64,000 bases of DNA, from contig CAZFLR010000008.1 of assembly GCA_964519385.1 (NCBI GenBank), positions 1 to 64,000 on the forward strand, written 5' to 3'. How positions within the stretch are numbered: position 1 is the first letter of the stretch; every line of letters begins with the position of its first letter. Source of the DNA: SVFI01 sp964519385 (GTDB lineage: Bacteria > Bacillota > Clostridia > Lachnospirales > Lachnospiraceae). The position numbers and the translations under genes were made by a program. Positions 8,953 through 17,049 of the stretch are shown here, piece by piece. The notes under the pieces are model-generated. The model was not told the DNA's origin and searched no databases. It was given only the letters and a program-made list of their open reading frames with translations.

Positions 8953-9711
8953 TTAGGCATTCTGCCATTTGTTTCTGTTTACTTTACGGATGCTTCTGAT
9001 AACAACGCCATCTGAAGAACCTCCGTTTGCTGCTTCATAAGCAGTAATTGCTGCAGAAATAACTGCGATAAGTTCTGTGTCATCTGCTTCTTCTGCCTCA
9101 ATAATCTGTGCAATCGTATTATCTACCGCTTTTTCAGCCTCAGACTTCTTTTCCTTCTTTCCAAACATACTCTGGATTTTCGGAATCAGTGAGAAGCATG
9201 AGATAATCAGACTGATAAGAATAAGCACAATAAATACGGTTCCCATACCGAGAAGTGTATTTAAAGCTGCATTCGTCATCTTTTCACCCATTGTGTAATT
9301 TACGTTTACAGCCATGGAGATAATAATTGCTTCTTTTTGATTATAAATAAGCTCAACATCGGCCGTTCTCGGGTTTCCTTTCGGATCAAGGGTAGAACCC
9401 ATGATTTCCGTATTGACAATCACTTCGCTTCCGTCAATTTTCACCTCGTGTCCGGTCGTTTCGACATAATCGCCTAACTCTTCCATACCGCTTTGCCAGT
9501 TGTCGAATATAGGCTTGAGTTCTTCATCCTGTGCCACATACTCGTCCACCTGACCCTGCTCTACAATCTGATTCACCTGTTCGATGTAATAATCTGCAAC
9601 CTGGATGGCAGTATAATCCTCTGTTGTCAGGGTATCTGCTTCCTGGCTCTCACACGCTGTCAGACCGAAAAGGCAGGCAATCATACCTAATACTAATAAT
9701 CTTTTCTTCAT
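8953..9711 (-). CDS. Lipoprotein fused to an OadG-type gamma subunit
   Basis: 252 residues. An N-terminal lipoprotein signal ends at Cys20 (FGLTAC). Residues about 21-145 form a small soluble domain that resembles DUF3887-type folds (MEELGDYVETTGHEVKI, ADVELIYNQ). One membrane helix follows at about 152-176 (LLGMGTVFIVLILISLI, the OadG signature), then a charged, Ala/Glu-rich cytoplasmic tail ending in the basic RSIRKVNRNKWQNA. Usual OadG proteins have only the helix and tail (about 80-130 residues). OadG anchors the complex and links OadA to OadB. The outward lipoprotein domain is an addition whose role is unknown. Confidence 0.85.
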   Translation of the reverse strand: MKKRLLVLGMIACLFGLTACESQEADTLTTEDYTAIQVADYYIEQVNQIVEQGQVDEYVAQDEELKPIFDNWQSGMEELGDYVETTGHEVKIDGSEVIVNTEIMGSTLDPKGNPRTADVELIYNQKEAIIISMAVNVNYTMGEKMTNAALNTLLGMGTVFIVLILISLIISCFSLIPKIQSMFGKKEKKSEAEKAVDNTIAQIIEAEEADDTELIAVISAAITAYEAANGGSSDGVVIRSIRKVNRNKWQNA

Positions 9712-9728
9712 ATTAAGTACATCCTTTC

Positions 9729-11159
9729 TTAAACTGTACCGTGTTTTTTAGCCGGGCGGTCTTCCCTTTTTGCGAACAGCATCTCGAACGCGCCCACTAC
9801 ATACTTACGTGTGTCAGCCGCTTCGATAACCTGATCCACATATCCTCTCTTTGCAGCACCGGTTGCACTTGTCTGAAGAGCTGCATACTCAGCCGCTTTT
9901 TCTTTAATAACATCTGCGCCTTCACCGCTATACATAATCTGTGCAGCATCATTTGCATTCATTGCGCCGATTTCAGCGTTTGACCATGCAATTGTAAGGT
10001 CAGCACCGATTGCTTTTGAGTTCATTGCAATAGCAGGTGTTCCGAGAGCTTTTCCAACGATTACGTTTACCTTCGGAACTGTTGCATTGGCAAATGCATA
10101 TGTAAGCTTTGCAGCCGCTTTTGCAATCTTCTTTTCACAGCATGTACATGCTGCGTATCCCTTAACATTTGTAAGAGAGAGAACCGGAATATTGAAAGCA
10201 TCGCAGAATGTAATAAACTCTGCTGCTTTTGCACATCCGTCCGGAGTAAGAACAGCATCAAGCTTCTCTGCCACTTTGCCGTCCTCGCCAATCACTTCAC
10301 TACGGTTAGCCACACAGCCTACTGTAGATCCGTTCAAACGGATAAATCCTGTCACCATATTCTTTGCATATGCTGCTTTTACCTCAAAGAAAACATTATC
10401 ATCTGCAATTTCAGATAATGCTACGGATGTATCTCCGGCACATGCAGAAAGGTTCGCACTTGCTCTGTTCAAATCATCTGTGCAATCCTCGTAAGACATA
10501 TCATCTTCATTGTTGGACGGAAGCATTGCTACAAGCTGTCTCATCTGTGCGAAGATTTCAGCTTCGTCAGCCACTACATCAACAAGTCCTGCTTCTGCGC
10601 TCTGGAAATCAGCGGAAGCTGTGTCGCATTTTTCTGTATAGTTTCCGTCAAGTGCATTAGGAGAGTTTACAAATAATTTTGCATTCTTTCCTTCCATGAA
10701 TGTGAAATCTGTCAATGCAGGAATCAGGGCAAGTCCACCGCCGCAGTTACCGAAAACTGCTGTGATCTGCGGAACCACACCTGAAGCCATTGTCTGCTTC
10801 ATATAGATTTCACCGAAGGCATTCATTGCATCTGTTGCCTCCTGAAGTCTAAGTCCGGCTGAATCAATAAGACCGATGACCGGTGCACCTGTCTTAAGAG
10901 CCAGATCATAGAGGTTGGCAATCTTTTTCGCATGCATTTCGCCTACGCTTCCGTTCATAACGGATGCATCCTGGCTGTAAACATACACAAGGTTGCCTTC
11001 AATCACTCCGTAACCGGTTACAACACCGTCAGAAGGAGTTTCTGTTGGTTTCATATTGAAATCTGTCGCTCTGGCAGTAACCATAGCTCCAATTTCAACG
11101 AAACTGTTGTCGTCGAGTAAAGCTGCAATTCTTTGACTCGCTTTTGAAGAATTACTCAT
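9729..11159 (-). CDS. 12S-type carboxyltransferase (MmdA/PccB family), divergent
   Basis: 476 residues from the ATG at 11157-11159; the GGAGG ribosome site lies inside the few codons of a longer reading. Two crotonase-fold halves are visible: N-terminal (GDGVVTGYG-like SDGVVTGYG, GEMHAKKI, LKTGAPVIGLIDS, ASGVVPQI) and C-terminal (FCDAFNIPVLSL, YAFANATVPKVNVI, GADLTIAW). In the family this moves CO2 between an acyl-CoA and biotin. Both oxyanion-hole regions differ from the norm: DSAGLRLQE replaces DSGGARIQE, GNCGGGLAL replaces GPCAGGA, and GKALGTPAIAM replaces the usual RKAYGGAY. A TCC cysteine cluster precedes AKAAAK. It is the first gene of the sodium-pump operon. Confidence 0.85.
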   Translation of the reverse strand: MSNSSKASQRIAALLDDNSFVEIGAMVTARATDFNMKPTETPSDGVVTGYGVIEGNLVYVYSQDASVMNGSVGEMHAKKIANLYDLALKTGAPVIGLIDSAGLRLQEATDAMNAFGEIYMKQTMASGVVPQITAVFGNCGGGLALIPALTDFTFMEGKNAKLFVNSPNALDGNYTEKCDTASADFQSAEAGLVDVVADEAEIFAQMRQLVAMLPSNNEDDMSYEDCTDDLNRASANLSACAGDTSVALSEIADDNVFFEVKAAYAKNMVTGFIRLNGSTVGCVANRSEVIGEDGKVAEKLDAVLTPDGCAKAAEFITFCDAFNIPVLSLTNVKGYAACTCCEKKIAKAAAKLTYAFANATVPKVNVIVGKALGTPAIAMNSKAIGADLTIAWSNAEIGAMNANDAAQIMYSGEGADVIKEKAAEYAALQTSATGAAKRGYVDQVIEAADTRKYVVGAFEMLFAKREDRPAKKHGTV

Positions 11160-11238
11160 GTTTTGGACCTCCATTTTATATTAATTTATGAATAACTAGA
11201 TTATGTATGCGCAAAGTTTCCCTGCACACCACATTCGA

Positions 11239-12429
11239 TTAAAAGTATAACATAAAAATTTGGCATAGACAATAGAAATATGTGCGTAATTCCACAGATT
11301 CTGCGGTCAAAATTTTATATTTTTTATAAAGCTCCCCATTGACATAATAGCATTCATAGCCTACCACGGTTCCCTTCTGCACCGGTGCCTGGATTTCCTT
11401 TTGCAGTTCCCTTTTTACCATGGTTTCGTCCTTTTCCGATAAAAGCAGCGTAAGCTCCCCCTCCTTTTTTTCCTCCACAACAAGCTCCGCCTTATCCTTC
11501 ACACCGTCCGCCACCGCGACCGGCTCATACACATATTTCTTTTCCAGGTCTTTGCTCTCATATTCCGTGATACCGTATTCCATCAGGGTGCGCGTATCCG
11601 TCCACTTCCAGTTTTTGTTTGGAGGCCATCCGCTGCCGAGGACTACGGAAACCAGCGTTTTATCCCCCTGTTTCAGGGCTCCTACAAAGCAATAACCTGC
11701 GCCGCAGGTAAATCCGGTCTTGATACCGATTGCCCCCTCCATCATATCAAGAAATCGGTTTTTATTATTTACCTGAAAGCTTTTTCCCTTAGTCCTCTCC
11801 GAAAAAGAATAGCTCCTCGTTGAAATAATCTCCAGAAATCTGCTGTTTTGAATGGCATAGGACGCAATCAGTCCAAGGTCATAGGCAGTCGTTGAATGCA
11901 TTTTTCCTTTTTTCTCGGCATCAAGCCCGTTGGGTGTGATGAAATTGGTATGACTGCAGCCAAGCATTTTTGCCTTCTCATTCATCCGCTTTGCAAAAAC
12001 TTCCACACTTCCGTCTATGTGCTCTGCAATCGCAACCGCCGTGTCATTATGAGATTCCAGCATCAGAGAATAAAGCAGGTCTTCCAAATCGTACTCTTCT
12101 CCTGCCTGCATTCCAAGACGAACCTTCGGCATACGCGCAGCATATTGTGAAATCACCACCGGTACCGAAGATTCTTCCTCCGTGCACTCTTCCAGCCATT
12201 CGAGAGCCAGAATACAGGTCATGATTTTTGTCGTCGAAGCCATAGGCATGACCTTATAACCGTTTTCTTCATACAAAACGCGCCCGTTTGACGCATCCAT
12301 AAGAAGCGACGAACGGGCGTATAATGGCAGTTCCACAGCATGTACCGTCTCTGCAGCCGTCACTATCAGGACAGCACACAGGACAACCATGCTATATATA
12401 CTTTTTTTCCATTTCCTTATGGTTTTCAT
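11239..12429 (-). CDS. dacF: D-alanyl-D-alanine carboxypeptidase, DacF type (first copy)
   Basis: 396 residues. A signal peptide (about 1-31, ending TVHAVE) leads a penicillin-binding S11 peptidase domain with all three motifs: SxxK at Ser65-Lys68 (STTK), SxN at Ser126-Asn128 (SHN) and KTG at 237-239. It trims the terminal D-Ala of peptidoglycan stem peptides outside the membrane. The C-terminal PBP5_C-like region is short and ends in a hydrophobic stretch (TYFYCLCQIFMLYF), which could act as a membrane anchor or be an altered end. A second DacF paralogue lies 5 kb away. Confidence 0.92.
   Translation of the reverse strand: MKTIRKWKKSIYSMVVLCAVLIVTAAETVHAVELPLYARSSLLMDASNGRVLYEENGYKVMPMASTTKIMTCILALEWLEECTEEESSVPVVISQYAARMPKVRLGMQAGEEYDLEDLLYSLMLESHNDTAVAIAEHIDGSVEVFAKRMNEKAKMLGCSHTNFITPNGLDAEKKGKMHSTTAYDLGLIASYAIQNSRFLEIISTRSYSFSERTKGKSFQVNNKNRFLDMMEGAIGIKTGFTCGAGYCFVGALKQGDKTLVSVVLGSGWPPNKNWKWTDTRTLMEYGITEYESKDLEKKYVYEPVAVADGVKDKAELVVEEKKEGELTLLLSEKDETMVKRELQKEIQAPVQKGTVVGYECYYVNGELYKKYKILTAESVELRTYFYCLCQIFMLYF
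11244..11272 (-). promoter_or_regulatory. Promoter of the biotin decarboxylase operon
   Basis: Minus strand: -35 TTGTCT (11267-11272), 17-base spacer, -10 TATACT (11244-11249) preceded by TG (extended -10). It lies within the 3' end of the upstream dacF reading frame. The long leader to the first start (about 75 bases) shows no riboswitch that I recognise. Confidence 0.6.
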
Positions 12430-12491
12430 TTTTCAAACCACCGCTCACATACTTTCACTACTAATTATATGAACAGGAAATCTTTCTCATT

Positions 12492-14792
12492 CTATTTCTT
12501 TATCCTGACAGATGCCTTCTGTCCTTTTCCGGCAAAAAGTTTTTTGTACTTTGAAAGTCTTGCCGAAGGAACTCTGATTTCTGCCTTGCCCGATATTCCC
12601 GACAAAGCCTTGCTTCCGACAGAATTTATTTTTTTTGACTTGATGACTATATTGGCAAGCTTTCCAGCTTTATAGAAAGCCTTATTGCCGATTTTGGTCA
12701 CATTGGCACCTACAGAAACCGTCTTGACCCTCTTATTGTTCTGCAGAGCTTTTGCCGAAATTTCGGTCACCTTATATTTCATCCCCTCTATCGTCACCGT
12801 ATCCGGAATCAGTACCTTTGTAAGTTTTTTGTCAGACAGGCCTGCAAACGCCACCGTCTTTGTCTTTGAAGTCGATTTCAAGACCTTATATTTATATCCT
12901 CCGGACGTATATATTTTGCCTTTTTTGAGAAGCTTAACCCTCGTCTGCACCGGCACCTCCGCACTTGCAGCCACATCTGCTCCGTCACGGAGTGCAAGCA
13001 CTCTGTAGGTATATTTGTACTTCGGTGTTATTTCATCGGTAAACGTGGTCGCGGATGTTGTTCCGATACAGCAATAGCTTCCGTTGCCGAGTCTTCGGTA
13101 AATCATATAGGAGGAGGCTCCTCCATAAGGACTCCACGTAAGCTTAATCTCATTGTTCTTCGTCTGCTTTGCCGCAGCTCCCGAAACCGAGCCGTAAGAT
13201 ACCGTCTCCGCCGTTGCCACGACATCATTTAATGCTGCGATTGCATCACCGCCCACACCGAAATAGCGCAGCCGGTTTCCCGCGTCCACAAAGGCGACAC
13301 TGCACTTACTTCCTGCAGCGTTTCCTGTCAGCGCAGCATAGCCGTTTCTGCAACGGATACCATTTTCGTAATCCGAGCTGTAACGATACAGCCACGGGGT
13401 TGAAGTCATCGAAATAATCCCGTCCATGATGCCTTCCTTCGTTCCGGACGGATACCTGTCATAAGACGGATAAATATCCGCAATCAAAACCTCATATTTC
13501 CCCGACTTAACTGCCTGTAATGCATAAAAGCACTTAAGCCATGCAGAGGAGCCCTCCTCTGCCATATTTACAAACAAAATAATCTTAGCTTTTCCGCCTG
13601 CCGATACAGAGTATGTGCTCTTATCAATCAGTGTTATGCTTTCCGAAATATTTGCAAAATTGCAGAGCTTCGTAGCCGCATCCAGCTCCGGTGTCGGATA
13701 AGAGACAGATGCCGTCGGAAACTTTTTATCAAAAGCCGCCCCGCTGTTTCTTGCATTTCTCTGATGTCCGGCAAAATCATTCATGTTTTTCAGAAAAAAA
13801 ACATGTGTCGGCGTGTCGGAATCATCCCATGTAGCATCCACATTGTAATAGTAGCTTCCAATCTTAACAATATTCCATCCATGCGTAGGTGAACCCGATG
13901 CATCATCATTTCCGCAGATAACTCTTGCGCTGATACCCGACTCCTCACACAGCCGGTAAAACAGGGTTGCATAAGCCTGACAGACCGCAAATCCGCTGTC
14001 CAAAGCCGCATATGCCGTATACATATAATTATAGGACTGGTTCGTCTCGTAGTGATAGGTGTCGTAGCTGATAATGCTCATAATATAATCATAAATTACC
14101 CGCACCTTCTGGTATTCATTGAGAGAGGACGATTTCAGATTCAGCTTCTTGACAATTGCATTTACCTTACGGGTTACAAAGCGTTCTTCATCCGAATCCG
14201 TCCGGTAAGTAAAGCCAAAACGTATCGTATAGGTACCGTCACTGTTCCTTTTCGGATTCGTCCACTGCCATGCACGCATATGCCAGTACAAGTAATCACC
14301 TGCATCCGGTTTTCCGTTGATATCATATTCGTAAACCTTATTCATAATCTGTGTCACGCTCTTTAAAGCCGTATCCTTATTTCCGGCAACACAGATGGTA
14401 ACAAGCTCCTGACGGCTAATCATCCTTGTGCGCAAATAATCCGCCGCATCTTCAAGCGTGGCATATACTGTCGCACCCTCCGGCAAAACATTCGCTGAAT
14501 TTACGGAAAGCGTATTGCCAGACACCGTATTGTCCGACACACCTTCACAGACCGCAAGCTGCCTTTCTTCCGTGTCAAAAGCAGCAGAAAACTCTTCCTC
14601 CGTCACCCATGCTTTTTCCACCGCTGCTTCAGAAAAATCGAGAGGTGCCACTCCGCCTTTGACAGCCAGAGACGGTTCCTTATCAACGGTACTTATGCCG
14701 GTTTGCGAAGCACCTGCCGGTGTGATAATCTCTACGCAGAGAAGCAGCACCGCCAGAACAAAGCATGTCTTTTTCCATCTTATACTCCTCAT
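12492..14792 (-). CDS. Secreted transglutaminase-like protein with Fn3 and LRR repeats
   Basis: 766 residues. Signal peptide 1-29. A transglutaminase/cysteine-protease-like domain holds a likely triad: Cys271 (GFAVCQAYATLFYRLC), His304 (SPTHGWNIV) and Asp319 (YYNVDATW). A fibronectin type III-like domain follows around residues 545-640 (NNEIKLTWSPYGGASSYMIYR), then two or so BspA-type LRR_5 repeats (LTKVLIPDTVTIEGM, VKTVSVGANVTKIGNKAFYKA) up to the basic C-terminus. Such proteins act outside the cell on peptide or wall substrates; the substrate is unknown. The last 30 residues resemble the end of the LRR protein at 41.4-44.3 kb. It follows scpB by 15 bases. Confidence 0.85.
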   Translation of the reverse strand: MRSIRWKKTCFVLAVLLLCVEIITPAGASQTGISTVDKEPSLAVKGGVAPLDFSEAAVEKAWVTEEEFSAAFDTEERQLAVCEGVSDNTVSGNTLSVNSANVLPEGATVYATLEDAADYLRTRMISRQELVTICVAGNKDTALKSVTQIMNKVYEYDINGKPDAGDYLYWHMRAWQWTNPKRNSDGTYTIRFGFTYRTDSDEERFVTRKVNAIVKKLNLKSSSLNEYQKVRVIYDYIMSIISYDTYHYETNQSYNYMYTAYAALDSGFAVCQAYATLFYRLCEESGISARVICGNDDASGSPTHGWNIVKIGSYYYNVDATWDDSDTPTHVFFLKNMNDFAGHQRNARNSGAAFDKKFPTASVSYPTPELDAATKLCNFANISESITLIDKSTYSVSAGGKAKIILFVNMAEEGSSAWLKCFYALQAVKSGKYEVLIADIYPSYDRYPSGTKEGIMDGIISMTSTPWLYRYSSDYENGIRCRNGYAALTGNAAGSKCSVAFVDAGNRLRYFGVGGDAIAALNDVVATAETVSYGSVSGAAAKQTKNNEIKLTWSPYGGASSYMIYRRLGNGSYCCIGTTSATTFTDEITPKYKYTYRVLALRDGADVAASAEVPVQTRVKLLKKGKIYTSGGYKYKVLKSTSKTKTVAFAGLSDKKLTKVLIPDTVTIEGMKYKVTEISAKALQNNKRVKTVSVGANVTKIGNKAFYKAGKLANIVIKSKKINSVGSKALSGISGKAEIRVPSARLSKYKKLFAGKGQKASVRIKK

Positions 14793-14807
14793 ATTGTCCC
14801 TCCGATT

Positions 14808-15377
14808 CTAAATATCCAGTGTTAACTGTATTTCTTTTTCCGCTTCTTCCCTAAACTGCGCCACACGGTCCTGATTCAGCTTCGGGAGCTCTGTCAGTGC
14901 CTTGACACCGAAGCTGCGCAAAAACTGTTCTGTTGTTCCAAACAGAATCGGTCTTCCCGGTGCATCCAGTCTTCCGACCTCGGTAATCAGTTCAAAATCC
15001 AGCAGCCTGTTCACGGAATGCTCGCAGCTCACGCCTCTGATTTTATCGATTTCCACCTTAGTGACCGGCTGCTTATACGCAATAATGGAAAGTGTCTCCA
15101 GCAACGCATCCGTGAGAACATATTTTCTCGGCGCGCGCGCAATACGAATCAGATAATCGTAATACTCCGGACTACTGCACATCTGATATGAATTTTCCAG
15201 CTCGGTGATTGTGATTCCCCGTTCTGCCTCTTCGTATTCCTTCTGTAATTCCGCAAGAAGCTTCCTTGTCGTTTTGACATCTGTTTCAATCACCTCTGCA
15301 AGCTTTCCTATTTCTACGGAATCCCCCATAGTAAAGAGAACGGATTCCAGTATCGCCTTCTTTTTCTTCTCCTCCAT
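14808..15377 (-). CDS. scpB: Segregation and condensation protein B
   Basis: 189 residues. Two winged-helix domains typical of ScpB: the first near residues 5-80 (ILESVLFTMGDSVEIGKLAEVI), the second near 85-165 (DALLETLSIIAYKQPVTKVEIDKIRGV, the strongest family signature, then RPILFGTTEQFLRSFGV). It is the kite subunit that, with ScpA, binds SMC and drives chromosome condensation. Its start follows scpA directly with no gap, as in most Firmicutes. Confidence 0.95.
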   Translation of the reverse strand: MEEKKKKAILESVLFTMGDSVEIGKLAEVIETDVKTTRKLLAELQKEYEEAERGITITELENSYQMCSSPEYYDYLIRIARAPRKYVLTDALLETLSIIAYKQPVTKVEIDKIRGVSCEHSVNRLLDFELITEVGRLDAPGRPILFGTTEQFLRSFGVKALTELPKLNQDRVAQFREEAEKEIQLTLDI

Positions 15378-16127
15378 TTATTCTGTATCCTTTCTTATTA
15401 TCTCGATATCATCAAAGGTATGTTCCTGACGGATATCAATCTTTCCGACCTTCATAAGCTCCAGCACCACAAGGAAGGTAACTATAACCTCCGCCTTGGA
15501 ATTCTGTTTTTCCAGTAAATCTCGGAAAGACATTTTCCTGTGTTCAAAAATAAATTTCTCAATATACTGCGTCTTGATATCCATGTCAATTTCTTCTTTT
15601 TCAATCTTTCCGAAATTTGCACGGATTGGGTCAATCTTGTCCTCCTGCTTGCGGATGACCGACTCAAAGATTTCCTGCAGCTTAACCAGATTTATATCCC
15701 CGAGCAGTTCCTCATAATCGACAGGCGGACGGTACTGTTCTATTTCCTTCGGCATCGTTGCCTTTTTATAAAAATTCTTTTCCGCGTCTATATGCCTGTC
15801 CTTCAGCTCATAAGACATATACTTGTACATCTTATATTCAAGGAGCTTCTGAACCAGTTCTGCTCTCGGATCCTCCTCTTCCCCTTCTTCATTGACCTCC
15901 TTAGGGAGAAGCATCCGGCACTTAATATCTATCAGCGTCGCTGCCATAACCAGAAATTCACTCATGACATTCATGTCATCCGTCTCCATTTGACGAATGT
16001 ATTCCAGATACTGCTCTGTAATAAGAACAATCGGTATGTCATAAATATCCACCTTATTCTTTTCAATCAAATGAAGCAGCAAATCAAGGGGCCCCTCGAA
16101 TACCTGCAATTTCACTTCTAACGCCAT
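15378..16127 (-). CDS. scpA: Segregation and condensation protein A
   Basis: 249 residues. The N-terminus (VKLQVFEGPLDLLLHLIEKNKVDIYDIPI) is the kleisin signature that grips the SMC neck; the C-terminus ends in the winged helix that binds the SMC head (VIVTFLVVLELMKVGKI). The middle is charged and Glu/Lys rich. It bridges the SMC dimer together with ScpB. RBS AGAGG. The metallophosphoesterase gene lies 17 bases upstream, so the order MPE-scpA-scpB-transglutaminase may be one transcript. Confidence 0.95.
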   Translation of the reverse strand: MALEVKLQVFEGPLDLLLHLIEKNKVDIYDIPIVLITEQYLEYIRQMETDDMNVMSEFLVMAATLIDIKCRMLLPKEVNEEGEEEDPRAELVQKLLEYKMYKYMSYELKDRHIDAEKNFYKKATMPKEIEQYRPPVDYEELLGDINLVKLQEIFESVIRKQEDKIDPIRANFGKIEKEEIDMDIKTQYIEKFIFEHRKMSFRDLLEKQNSKAEVIVTFLVVLELMKVGKIDIRQEHTFDDIEIIRKDTE

Positions 16128-16144
16128 ATATATGCCTCTTTCGT

Positions 16145-16999
16145 CTATTCTTCTTTTTTAATATAGATTTCCACCAGCTCCGCCGGATTAAAAAGCCGGA
16201 GAGGTATCGTGTGCGCGCCGAGTCCGCGGCTCACAATCATAACGGAGCCCTCCTCGTCAAACCTTCCGCCGTCATATTTCGGAAACGGTCTGAAGTTGGT
16301 TCCGAGTACACCTCCGAGAAATGGAAGGCGCATCACACCTCCGTGGACATGCCCGCTTAAAACCAAATCCGCTCCCCATGCCCTGTAAGCCTTAAAATAA
16401 TCCGGATTATGTGCCAGAAGAATGGTAAAAAGCTCCGGGTTTTTCGGCGGCAAAATTTCACCGGGATACTCATCCGGCATCGAAACCCTTTGAAATCTCT
16501 TATAAAATCTGCGCTCAATCTCACAGCCTGCGATCTGCACGCCGTGCTCCTCATCCGTCACACCGGAATTGACCAGCCTTGTAATTCCCGCCTCTCTCAA
16601 AAGGCTTTCATATTCACTTCCCATATCGCCATAGGTATCCGGATAAAGCACCAGTCTCTGCTCATGATTTCCGTTTGCATAATATAACGGATATTTATCT
16701 GCCAGCTTTTTTACAAACTCTGCTGCATCAGTCACCGGCTTACCCGGAGCCGCTGTCAGAATATCTCCTCCGATTAAAATCGCATCCGGTGCACACGCCT
16801 CAATCGCGGACAGAAGCTTTTCATTATTTTCTCCGTACTTCTTGTTATGGAGATCCGACAAAAACAAAAAGTGAAAATCCCTGCTTATCGCAGGTGTCAC
16901 AATTTCATAACTCACCTTCCGGAAACGATTGGAATCATATATCATCACTCCGGCTACTCCCAGCAAAAGAAAGGCAAGTATCCATATCAAAATCTGCAT
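16145..16999 (-). CDS. Membrane-anchored metallophosphoesterase (YkuE/YaeI type)
   Basis: 284 residues. An N-terminal hydrophobic anchor (about 3-22) precedes a calcineurin-like phosphoesterase with all five metal/catalytic blocks: LSDLHNKKYG, GGDI, GNHEQ, LLAHNPDYF and SGHVHGG. Relatives YkuE and YaeI/LpxH-like proteins hydrolyse phosphoesters at the membrane; YkuE is linked to the Tat pathway in Bacillus. A two-metal centre is expected. Substrate unknown. RBS AGGGAAAAG. It follows dacF copy 2 by 50 bases. Confidence 0.9.
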   Translation of the reverse strand: MQILIWILAFLLLGVAGVMIYDSNRFRKVSYEIVTPAISRDFHFLFLSDLHNKKYGENNEKLLSAIEACAPDAILIGGDILTAAPGKPVTDAAEFVKKLADKYPLYYANGNHEQRLVLYPDTYGDMGSEYESLLREAGITRLVNSGVTDEEHGVQIAGCEIERRFYKRFQRVSMPDEYPGEILPPKNPELFTILLAHNPDYFKAYRAWGADLVLSGHVHGGVMRLPFLGGVLGTNFRPFPKYDGGRFDEEGSVMIVSRGLGAHTIPLRLFNPAELVEIYIKKEE

Positions 17000-17049
17000 T
17001 CTTTTCCCTTTCGCACATAATTTCTCTTATCATACCAAAAAAATTCACT

